Source of the DNA: an uncultured Desulfobulbaceae bacterium
Lineage (GTDB): Bacteria; Desulfobacterota; Desulfobulbia; Desulfobulbales; Desulfobulbaceae
Assembly: GCA_945787305.1 (NCBI GenBank)
Contig: CALZIH010000357.1
Coordinates: forward strand, 1 to 5,999
Reading direction: 5' to 3'
DNA: 5,999 nucleotides
The stretch's first letter is position 1. Every line of letters begins with the position of its first letter. The notes under the pieces are model-generated. The model saw nothing but the letters and a program-made list of their open reading frames with translations. It had not been told where the DNA came from and did not search any database. Position numbers and translations under genes: made by a program. This document shows positions 1 through 4,863 of the stretch, piece by piece.

Positions 1-117
1 AAATTAAAAAATTTATGCGGACAACGGAGCTATGAACCGAAAACCACACTCGATGCACCACAATACACGCATGAAATTGATGACATCATCACCACGAATC
101 ACAATCGGTTAACATGA
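1..117 (+). CDS. C-terminal end of an unidentified gene (partial, runs off the left edge)
   Basis: Frame 1 is open from the first base to a TGA at 115-117, giving 38 residues with no start inside the window. The final stretch includes YTHEIDDIITTNHNRLT. Its stop overlaps the ATG of the next gene as ATGA (114-117), the usual arrangement of translationally coupled operon genes; the next gene also lacks its own Shine-Dalgarno sequence. No domain can be recognised in so short a piece. The open frame could be chance, since 38 codons is not long, but the ATGA overlap raises the odds that it is real. Confidence 0.42.
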   Translation, partial: KLKNLCGQRSYEPKTTLDAPQYTHEIDDIITTNHNRLT

Positions 118-362
118 ATCACTATTTTGTCACCAAAGGAGATGAATACGTCTATGAAGAGGATCTTCCTGCAAAAGAAAAAATTGAAAACCGGCTGAAA
201 GACTTTGTTAAACTGGGTATACGACTTGAACAATGCGGCCTGAGCGCCGAATTATTCGAAATAGACACAAAAAAATTCCTTCCGGAACTCACCGTAGTAA
301 AAAATGGTTACATCTCAATGATAGGCTACCAGAACAAAGGCTTTGCCTATGTTCCCATGTGA
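114..362 (+). CDS. small hypothetical protein, 82 aa
   Basis: The family is not recognised. The ATG at 114 is the first possible start, because the frame has TGA codons just upstream (78-83). It overlaps the stop of the preceding frame as ATGA, and no Shine-Dalgarno is visible, so coupled translation is likely. The product is soluble and charged, with no signal peptide or membrane segment. An N-terminal part rich in E, D and K (about 8-35, probably helical) is followed by a segment that looks beta-rich (about 50-80, with VVKNGYISMIGYQNKG). It has one cysteine (C41). The frame stays open for 29 further codons after the TGA at 360-362, ending at TAA 450-452. The gene might therefore be cut short by a nonsense change or read through; see findings. 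A real but unknown gene is more likely than not. Confidence 0.55.
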   Translation: MNHYFVTKGDEYVYEEDLPAKEKIENRLKDFVKLGIRLEQCGLSAELFEIDTKKFLPELTVVKNGYISMIGYQNKGFAYVPM

Positions 363-464
363 GGGATCGGCTTGATGAAGGACCATCATTTTGCCCGCAG
401 ATTCGTCTCATATTCACATGGACAAGAAAAGGTAGTTAAAGGTCACACCTAAAAACAACGGCTA

Positions 465-488
465 GATGCATATGCATCATATGCATCA
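465..488 (+). repeat. ATGCAT-rich tandem/palindromic block upstream of the phosphoesterase gene
   Basis: ATGCAT occurs three times (466-471, 472-477, 481-486). The block contains a 9-bp unit, ATATGCATC, repeated head to tail (470-478, 479-487), and a perfect 14-bp palindrome, GATGCATATGCATC (465-478). It ends 8 bases before the phosphoesterase start codon, so it would overlap the leader or the ribosome entry site. It could be an operator or simply a short slipped repeat. The pattern is seen directly; any function is inferred. Confidence 0.5.
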
Positions 489-496
489 ATTAAAAG

Positions 497-1213
497 ATGA
501 AAATTCTACTACTCAGTGATATTCATGCAAACTTTCCTGCTCTTGAGGCGATAGCCAGGAATGTTTCTGCAATAGACTTCGACCTGATCTGCAACTGTGG
601 AGATACGACCGTTTATGCGCCTTTTCCCAATGAAACCATTAAGTGGCTACGCAACCATAAGGTAATTTCTATTCTTGGCAATACCGATCGTAAAGTCCTC
701 CGGCTCTCCAAGGGCAAAAAGTTAAAAAAGCCAAACAAACCCGAGAAGCGGATCATGTATACCTGGACCATGGATGCCATTAAAAAATCCAATCTCCGCT
801 ATTTAAAAAACTGTAAAAAACAAAAAATAATCCGGGCGGGAGGAATAGATATCGGTCTCTACCATGGCAGCCCGGAAGATCCCGATGAGTTTCTTTTTCA
901 CACAACCGCTGAAGACAGATTCCGGGCTCTTGCTAAAAAAACGGAGCAGAAAGTCATCTGCGTCGGCCATTCTCATACGCCCTTTTATAAGGAAGTTGAA
1001 GACACCGTCTTTATCAATCCCGGATCAGTCGGTCGCATGTTTGACGGAAACCCTGCGGCCTCCTTTGCTGTCCTTGAAATACGCAAGAAGAAAATCACTG
1101 TCGCCCACCATCGTGTCCCCTGGAAAATCAGTAAGATGAAAAAGGCATTGCACCAGCACAATCTACCGAGCATTTACGCAACAATGTATGAACAAGGGCG
1201 TAAGCTAAATTAA
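497..1213 (+). CDS. YfcE-like metallophosphoesterase (calcineurin-like phosphoesterase)
   Basis: A 238-residue metal-dependent phosphoesterase, probably cytoplasmic because no signal peptide is seen. The family motifs occur in order: SDIHAN with metal ligands D8 and H10; CGD (D36) leading into YAPFPNE, like the GYGPxPNE stretch of this subgroup; GNTD (N62, D64); YHGSP (H123); and GHSHTP (H158, H160). NPGSVG at 174-179 is the typical C-terminal strand and turn of YfcE-type enzymes. The usual GNHD/GNHE histidine is a threonine (T63), as expected for YfcE relatives, which often carry GNCD. The substrate cannot be read from the sequence; relatives are phosphodiesterases of uncertain natural substrate. 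Lysine-rich stretches at 66-84 and 96-110 are basic compared with typical members. The start is fixed because D8/H10 must lie at the very N-terminus. Only AAAAG precedes the ATG, so the ribosome site is weak. It lies 134 bp after the preceding small gene. Confidence 0.88.
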   Translation: MKILLLSDIHANFPALEAIARNVSAIDFDLICNCGDTTVYAPFPNETIKWLRNHKVISILGNTDRKVLRLSKGKKLKKPNKPEKRIMYTWTMDAIKKSNLRYLKNCKKQKIIRAGGIDIGLYHGSPEDPDEFLFHTTAEDRFRALAKKTEQKVICVGHSHTPFYKEVEDTVFINPGSVGRMFDGNPAASFAVLEIRKKKITVAHHRVPWKISKMKKALHQHNLPSIYATMYEQGRKLN

Positions 1214-1315
1214 GATGGAATCACAAAACGTTCAAAACGCCCTTTGCTCAGCAGGGAAATACAAAGAGTTATAACCTTGCCGCCGTCGGTGACGAGGCTT
1301 TTTGCGACACCGACA
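1214..1315 (+). repeat. intergenic direct repeat, copy 1 (about 100 bp, ends in a hairpin)
   Basis: This copy aligns to 2528-2628 in the same orientation. The first 65 bases align without gaps at 47/65 identity. They include a 24-base core, starting GGAAATACAA and ending GAGTTATAACCTT, with one difference. A hairpin then follows in both copies. Here the arms are 1285-1294 (GTCGGTGACG) and 1305-1314 (CGACACCGAC), with one mismatch and a 10-base loop. The copy sits between the phosphoesterase stop and the phosphofructokinase stop, in a convergent intergenic region. It is neither a clear terminator (no T-run) nor a recognised insertion sequence, and may be a REP-like or MITE-like element. Confidence 0.65.
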
Positions 1316-1361
1316 ATTAGCAGTTCTTTCGTTAGCATACCGCGCAACAATGCTGCACCTG

Positions 1362-2504
1362 TCAGACACCAAGGCTGACCCCCACTCTGATTGCACTTTC
1401 AATCCATGGATGGTCGGATGGAACAATTTTTCGTTGGCCAACGATGTCTTCCAGCGGGACAAGTTCCGTCAGGCCATCGCGGAGAGCAATCATAACCCCG
1501 AAATGCCCCTGCCGAATGGCGCAGGTACAGGCCGAGCCAAGCTGGGTGGCCAATATTCGATCATAGGCTGAAGGTGTCCCACCCCGCTGCAGGTGCCCAA
1601 GAATAGTCAGCCGCGATTCCAGACCGGTTAACTTTTCAAGCTGAGCCGTGAGTCTCAGGGTGTTTTGTTTGCGATACCCTGAAAACTGAGCAAGTTCATT
1701 TCTCGCTTTCTGTATTTTTTTGGTATCGTTTTTCTTTTTTGCCTTGCTCTTCTTTATTTTCAATTGCTCGTATTTTTCCAAATCTTCAACAGAAAGTGCC
1801 CCTTCTGCCACAGCAACTATGGAAAACTTTTTGCCTCGATGCAGCCGCCTGCGAATGGCTTCGGCTACCTGGTTGACATCATAGGGCAGTTCAGGGAGAA
1901 GAATGACATCAGCTCCACTGGCAAGACCTGCACCAAGCGCAAGCCAACCGGTATTGTGTCCCATGACTTCGACAACAATAATTCGATGGTGACTATGGGC
2001 CGTTGAATGCAACCGGTCAATAGCAGCGGTCGCGATTTCCATTGCGGTGTTAAAACCAAAAGTTACATCGGTACCGGCAACATCATTATCAATTGTTTTA
2101 GGCAGGGTGATAACATTCATCCCCTTTTCGACCAACCTGAACGCATTTTTCTGAGTGCCGCCACCACCGATACAAATGAGGGCATCAAGATGATGACGAT
2201 GGTAATTATCCAGCATGACCTCGGTCATATCCATGAGCTTGCCGCCAATGGGCATCCGATGCGGCTTATCACGACTCGTCCCCAGAATTGTGCCACCAAG
2301 TGTCAAGAGGTTGGAAAGGACTTCGCCTTCAAGACGAATACTCCTGTTTTCCATGAGACCGCGAAAACCATCCCGAAACCCGATGACTCTGATGTTCTGC
2401 TGATCACCTTCACCGGTCACCGCACTCTTGCCGATACCACGGATAGCTGCATTGAGGCCCGGGCTATCTCCACCGGCCGTTAATACGCCTATATGTTTAG
2501 TCAT
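1362..2504 (-). CDS. pfkA: 6-phosphofructokinase (ATP- or PPi-dependent type, Lys-type active site)
   Basis: A 380-residue enzyme that phosphorylates fructose 6-phosphate to fructose 1,6-bisphosphate in glycolysis, in the cytoplasm. Motifs in order: GGDSPGLNA (11-19, phosphate-donor loop), GGTILGTSR (70-78), GGGGT (113-117), PKTIDND (135-141, catalytic base in TIDND), MGHNTG (181-186), PE (204-205), AEGA (233-236) and GHLQRGG (303-309, within a full match to the family signature ending in AYDR). The glycine at the second variable site of GGGGT favours ATP, where PPi enzymes have Asp. The Lys in PKTIDND is shared with PPi and mixed-group enzymes, so the donor stays uncertain. Oddities: the usual metal-binding Asp of GGDGS is Gly114, and the usual MGR arginine is His183. 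A Lys-rich insert (about 238-285) explains why it is longer than the common 320 residues. The start is supported by AGGA 7 bases upstream. Intergenic repeats flank it; no operon partner is seen. Confidence 0.92.
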   Translation of the reverse strand: MTKHIGVLTAGGDSPGLNAAIRGIGKSAVTGEGDQQNIRVIGFRDGFRGLMENRSIRLEGEVLSNLLTLGGTILGTSRDKPHRMPIGGKLMDMTEVMLDNYHRHHLDALICIGGGGTQKNAFRLVEKGMNVITLPKTIDNDVAGTDVTFGFNTAMEIATAAIDRLHSTAHSHHRIIVVEVMGHNTGWLALGAGLASGADVILLPELPYDVNQVAEAIRRRLHRGKKFSIVAVAEGALSVEDLEKYEQLKIKKSKAKKKNDTKKIQKARNELAQFSGYRKQNTLRLTAQLEKLTGLESRLTILGHLQRGGTPSAYDRILATQLGSACTCAIRQGHFGVMIALRDGLTELVPLEDIVGQRKIVPSDHPWIESAIRVGVSLGV

Positions 2505-2527
2505 TTAAGTGTCCTGCATCGAATTGT

Positions 2528-2628
2528 GATGGACTCGTAAAAAGCCCGATACGCCTTTTATATTAGATGGAAATACAACGAGTTATAACCTTATCGCATC
2601 GGTGGCGTGACATTTTACGCCCCCGACA
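2528..2628 (+). repeat. intergenic direct repeat, copy 2 (about 100 bp, ends in a hairpin)
   Basis: This is the second copy of the element at 1214-1315, same orientation, lying 23 bases upstream of the phosphofructokinase start. It begins GATGGACTCGTAAAAAGC and keeps the GAGTTATAACCTT core. The terminal hairpin has arms at 2599-2608 (TCGGTGGCGT) and 2617-2626 (ACGCCCCCGA) with one mismatch and an 8-base loop. Several stem bases differ from copy 1 yet the pairing is kept, so the structure seems to be under selection or was inherited as a folded element. The copy occupies the likely promoter region of the phosphofructokinase gene and may affect its expression. Confidence 0.65.
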
Positions 2629-2649
2629 TTCATCTGATTTCCACAACCT

Positions 2650-2671
2650 GTGAAACCGCATCAACTTTCAC
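2650..2671. other. small perfect inverted repeat downstream of the broken gene
   Basis: GTGAAA (2650-2655) and TTTCAC (2666-2671) form a 6-bp stem with a 10-base loop, 17 bases beyond the stop codon of the minus-strand pseudogene at 2688-2912. No T-run follows on the minus strand, so a rho-independent terminator is not supported. Confidence 0.25.
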
Positions 2672-2687
2672 TGGCAAAGTATTCTTT

Positions 2688-2912
2688 TTAGGTCTTTTTT
2701 CTCAAACCGAGCTCTTTCAGCAGCGATTTAAAATCTACTCCCTGTTCATGCAACACTGCAAAGCAGGTAACAACAACGGCTATGGTATTGGGAACGTGAC
2801 CTTTTTGTTATACGAATGAATGTTTTTACCACTCACCTTGATGAGATCACAAAACTTTGGCAAGTTCATTTCGATATCAAGAAGACGATTTTTAAAATTC
2901 TATAAAAGTCAT
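2688..2912 (-). pseudogene. frameshifted small gene, 74 codons when restored; family unknown
   Basis: An ATG at 2912 is preceded by GAGG at 5 bases spacing, a good ribosome site, and begins MTFIEF before a TAA at 2892-2894. Skipping one base in the adjoining T4/A5 run (2889-2897) joins it to a second frame reading KNRLLDIEMNLPKFCDLIKV and on to SYNKK. That frame then fails, but adding one base in the A5 run (2802-2806) joins a third stretch, GHVPNTIAVVVTCFAVLHEQ, ending in FKSLLKELGLRKKT and TAA at 2688-2690. The first and third parts share a frame, so the two shifts cancel and the span is exactly 74 codons plus stop. The restored protein is soluble-looking, with a hydrophobic core (about 43-54) and a helical C-terminus. 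No family is recognised. It could be a decayed gene, two assembly errors, or, for the second shift only, slippage at C AAA AAG. Confidence 0.5.
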
Positions 2913-2964
2913 TTCATCCTCTTTTATCCGTACCGTTAGGCTGCAACGTTGTCATTGTTAACTT

Positions 2965-3050
2965 TAAACGATATCTTGTGCACAGACCTCTCGGAGAATG
3001 GCTTTTTCCTCTTCTCTAAGAGGCACAACAAGTGTTTTCCACCTATTGAG
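2965..3050. repeat. 86-bp direct repeat, copy A, with a long hairpin
   Basis: This copy matches 3174-3259 over 86 bases with 3 mismatches and no gaps. Each copy contains a 12-bp imperfect stem. Here the arms are 2987-2998 (CCTCTCGGAGAA) and 3012-3023 (TTCTCTAAGAGG), with a 13-base loop holding TTTTT, one C/A mismatch and one G/T pair. An outer stem, TTGTG (2976-2980) with CACAA (3024-3028), extends it across a 6-base bulge. Short open frames run through it on the minus strand, but none has a ribosome site or a recognisable product. A structured mobile or regulatory element is more likely than a gene. Confidence 0.75.
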
Positions 3051-3173
3051 CGAATAATTTTACCACAGGCATATGGCTGATATTCCGAGGATAAAATTTT
3101 GAGCATAACGAGGTAAGCGAACATGTGAGACTCCGGGAGGTCGGGCGAAAATACAATTTTTCAAGGTAGCCTC

Positions 3174-3259
3174 TAAACGATTTCTTGTGCACAGACCTCT
3201 CGGAGAATGGCTTTTTCCTCTTCTCTAAGAGGCACAACAAGTGCTTTCCATCTATTGAG
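3174..3259. repeat. 86-bp direct repeat, copy B, with a long hairpin
   Basis: Second copy of 2965-3050, offset by exactly 209 bases in the same orientation. The hairpin arms fall at 3196-3207 and 3221-3232 and are unchanged from copy A; all three differences lie outside the stem. The 123-base spacer (3051-3173) between copies contains no supported gene and is not repeated. The copy ends about 70 bases before the promoter-like sequence of the Lys-rich gene. Confidence 0.75.
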
Positions 3260-3327
3260 AAAAAGAATCAAACTCTATTATGTCTGTGAACTATTCCATA
3301 GTATATTACAAAACACCATATTTTTCC

Positions 3328-3356
3328 TTGACCTCATGCCAGATTACGCATACAAA
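3328..3356 (+). promoter_or_regulatory. candidate sigma70 promoter for the Lys-rich gene
   Basis: TTGACC (3328-3333, 5/6 to the -35 consensus) and TACAAA (3351-3356, 4/6 to the -10 consensus) are separated by 17 bases. Transcription would start near 3363, leaving a leader of about 75 bases before the ATG at 3438. No other gene lies between, so this is the best placed promoter for that gene. Confidence 0.4.
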
Positions 3357-3368
3357 TTTGATATGACA

Positions 3369-3391
3369 TTGCTTTTGGTAAGCAAATTACC
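3369..3391 (+). promoter_or_regulatory. two mutually exclusive leader hairpins
   Basis: TTGCTT (3369-3374) pairs with AAGCAA (3380-3385). GGTAA (3377-3381) pairs with TTACC (3387-3391). The arms overlap, so only one hairpin can form at a time. They lie in the predicted 5' leader of the Lys-rich gene. They are short and may be chance; no known riboswitch class is recognised. Confidence 0.25.
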
Positions 3392-3426
3392 TTGGCATTG
3401 TATGGGTATCACAAACAATTTGTTAC

Positions 3427-3432
3427 AGGAGG
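3427..3432 (+). promoter_or_regulatory. strong Shine-Dalgarno, AGGAGG, deciding the start of the Lys-rich gene
   Basis: A perfect AGGAGG sits 5 bases before ATG 3438. The same frame is open further upstream to an ATG at 3207, but that ATG lies inside repeat copy B and has no ribosome site. The short form starting at 3438 is therefore preferred. Confidence 0.85.
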
Positions 3433-3437
3433 ACAGT

Positions 3438-3569
3438 ATGGGAAACAAAAAGGACAAAAAGAAAGACAAGAAAAAAGACGACAAGAAAAAGTCGTGCAAG
3501 AAGAAGAGTGCATGCAAATGTAAAAGCAAAGATGTGAAAAAAAAGAAAGACAAGAAAAAAAAGAAGTAG
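3438..3569 (+). CDS. 43-aa lysine-rich small protein with three cysteines
   Basis: Of 43 residues, 26 are lysine; nearly all the rest are Asp, Ser or Cys. It starts MGNKKDKKKDKKKDDKKK and ends in a run of lysines. Three cysteines sit in the middle as C20, C26 and C28 (CKC). There is no signal peptide, membrane segment or folded-domain signature; it should be disordered and strongly cationic, suited to binding a polyanion such as nucleic acid or polyphosphate (inference). The gene has its own candidate promoter, a perfect AGGAGG at ideal spacing, and a hairpin terminator directly after it, so it looks like a complete, well-expressed single-gene unit despite its extreme composition. It converges with the ppk2 gene 183 bp away. 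The A-rich sequence could in principle arise by repeat expansion of AAG/AAA codons, but the strong signals at both ends argue for a real gene. Confidence 0.75.
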   Translation: MGNKKDKKKDKKKDDKKKSCKKKSACKCKSKDVKKKKDKKKKK

Positions 3570-3586
3570 CAACAAGGTATGCCCAC

Positions 3587-3630
3587 CGTACCGTGCGGGT
3601 GCAATGCCCTGCACGGTGCGTGTTGTTTTC
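3587..3630 (+). terminator. hairpin terminator of the Lys-rich gene
   Basis: The left arm, CGTACCGTGCGGG (3587-3599), pairs with CCC (3607-3609) and GCACGGTGCG (3611-3620), with T3610 bulged and one T/G pair: 13 pairs around a 7-base loop. A T-rich tail, TGTTGTTTTC (3621-3630), follows. It begins 18 bases after the stop codon. The tail is interrupted by G, so termination may be moderate. On the minus strand no T-run follows, so it would not terminate ppk2. Confidence 0.7.
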
Positions 3631-3752
3631 TACCCTCTGCCAGCCAGATCTTCTAATTTACCCGCTTCACTCCTCTCCCCATGATACCCTTAAACGCACC
3701 GTAGGAGCCGTTCGTTCGAACCCGATGAAAACAGCAACTGAAGAAATAAGGA

Positions 3753-4697
3753 TCAACAAAGAGGTTTACCAAACTGCTTGATCTGTCTCTTCATTCGTTT
3801 CAGCTCGACATCACCCGGTACCACGACTTCCGAATCCGGAGCAAAATCAAGGCTTCGTTTACGACCAAGATACTTGACCGAACGTAAAATGAGTTTCATT
3901 GTTTCTCGACGGGCCAGATGTTTATCGTCGGACTTGATGATCCACCAGGGACAATCCTTAGTATGTGTCTTTTTCAGCATTATCATCTTTTTCTTGCAAA
4001 ACTCATCCCATAGATCCTGGGCCTGCAAGTCTACTTCCGAGAGTTTCCATTTCCGCAGTGGGTCGTTGCGCCTGCGCTCAAAACGGCTGGCCTGTTCTTC
4101 TTTGGATACGGAAAAGTAGAGTTTCAGGAGCACGGTTTTGCCGGCATCAAAAATAAAATTATTTTCGTACAAGGTTACTTTTTTCAAAAATCGTCTGTAC
4201 TGCTCATTGGAGCAAAATTCCATTACCGGCTCAACCATTGCCCTCTTGTACCATGACCTGTCGAAGAGGACGATTTCTCCGGCCCGCGGAAACTGTTCGA
4301 TATATCGCTTCATATGCAGCTCTGTCTGCTGCACAGAATTTGGCTTGCCAAGGGCAACCACCCGGTAGTGCTTTTCATTCATGTACCGGGTTACTCGACG
4401 AATGGTCCCACCCTTGCCCGATGCATCACGACCATCAAAGAGGATAATCATCTTTTTTCCCGTACGTTCGAGATGCGCCTGCAGCTTGATCAACTCCACC
4501 TGGTACGGTTTCAAATCTTCGGCCTTGTAATATTTTATCAACGAAGCCTTAACGATCTCCTCTTTATGCCGTTCGTTGAGAATGTTATAGATCGTATCAT
4601 GATAATAACTATCTACTTCCGGTAGGCTAGGTACGGCATCAAGGCCTCTCAATACTTCTTCTATGATTTTACTGCGTTTCTCAATTTTTTTAGCCAT
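3753..4697 (-). CDS. ppk2: polyphosphate kinase 2 (PPK2), single-domain
   Basis: A 314-residue P-loop kinase that moves phosphate between inorganic polyphosphate and nucleotides; one-domain class I members usually use nucleoside diphosphates (family knowledge). Visible motifs: Walker A, FDGRDASGKGG (87-97, with K95), preceded by the IILF strand; Walker B-like FDRSWYKRA (145-153) with D146 and R147; the family-typical VEPVMEFC (155-162); and the lid RRRNDPLRKWKLS (208-220), rich in Arg/Lys for gripping polyphosphate. SVSKEEQ (196-202) and DDKHLAR (257-263) are also typical. The usual FDRSWYNRA Asn is Lys here (K151). The N-terminal 60 residues and a basic C-terminal tail (about 298-312) flank the core; length is normal for the class. 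No close Shine-Dalgarno precedes the ATG (AAGGA lies 13 bases upstream), so translation may be weak. It lies 166 bp downstream of the prenyltransferase on the same strand. The family is very sure; substrate preference is not. Confidence 0.93.
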   Translation of the reverse strand: MAKKIEKRSKIIEEVLRGLDAVPSLPEVDSYYHDTIYNILNERHKEEIVKASLIKYYKAEDLKPYQVELIKLQAHLERTGKKMIILFDGRDASGKGGTIRRVTRYMNEKHYRVVALGKPNSVQQTELHMKRYIEQFPRAGEIVLFDRSWYKRAMVEPVMEFCSNEQYRRFLKKVTLYENNFIFDAGKTVLLKLYFSVSKEEQASRFERRRNDPLRKWKLSEVDLQAQDLWDEFCKKKMIMLKKTHTKDCPWWIIKSDDKHLARRETMKLILRSVKYLGRKRSLDFAPDSEVVVPGDVELKRMKRQIKQFGKPLC

Positions 4698-4762
4698 AAC
4701 GTAACGTCTATTCCTTATTCTTTTCCTGACGAATAACGCCGGATCACATGAAAAAAAGCTCC

Positions 4763-4812
4763 ATCTTTTATCTTAGATAAGATTTATGAGGATTTCATTA
4801 GGATTCTGTAAA
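4763..4812 (-). promoter_or_regulatory. candidate ppk2 promoter with an adjoining palindrome
   Basis: On the minus strand TTTACA (4812-4807) matches the -35 consensus at 5/6, and CATAAA (4788-4783) is a poor -10 at 4/6 with an 18-base spacer. Directly downstream, TTATC (4768-4772) and GATAA (4776-4780) form an inverted repeat around TTA, extended with a bulge by ATCTT (4763-4767) and AAGAT (4779-4783). An operator at the transcription start is possible. This would let ppk2 be transcribed apart from ubiA, but the evidence is weak. Confidence 0.25.
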
Positions 4813-4863
4813 AAGTTAAATATTCGCACAAAAGGGGCGGAATATAAGCAGGCAGGCTGGCAA

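Noticed and set aside
1210..1338. Minus-strand 43-codon frame just after the phosphofructokinase stop (starts MLTKELLIVG)
   Set aside because: It lies mostly on the intergenic repeat, has no ribosome site, and the frame is not kept in the second copy of the repeat.
2644..2655. 12-base word CAACCTGTGAAA shared with 5757-5768
   Set aside because: About one such match is expected by chance in 6 kb, and the flanks do not align.
2607..2819. Plus-strand 70-codon frame
   Set aside because: It starts inside the hairpin of the repeat, has no ribosome site, and runs antisense to the better supported broken gene at 2688-2912.
2936..3240. Minus-strand open frames through the 86-bp repeats sharing LCLLEKRKKPFSERSVHK
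   Set aside because: The shared residues only reflect the duplicated DNA. The three differences do not consistently favour one frame, and no start has a ribosome site.
2965..3259. Integron attC pair or CRISPR repeats
   Set aside because: No GTTRRRY core sites fit the ends, and there are only two copies with one long spacer and no associated genes.
3207..3437. Longer form of the Lys-rich gene (start at 3207)
   Set aside because: The extra 77 residues begin inside repeat copy B without a ribosome site, while ATG 3438 has a perfect AGGAGG.
3701..3725. GTTCGAAC-like sequence resembling a tRNA T-loop
   Set aside because: The flanking bases do not pair as a T-stem on either strand, and no acceptor or anticodon arms can be found.
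4801..4817. GGATTCTGTAAAAAG, similar to GGACTCGTAAAAAG at the start of repeat copy 2
   Set aside because: The match is short and needs a gap, and the rest of the repeat does not follow. It is too weak to call a third copy.
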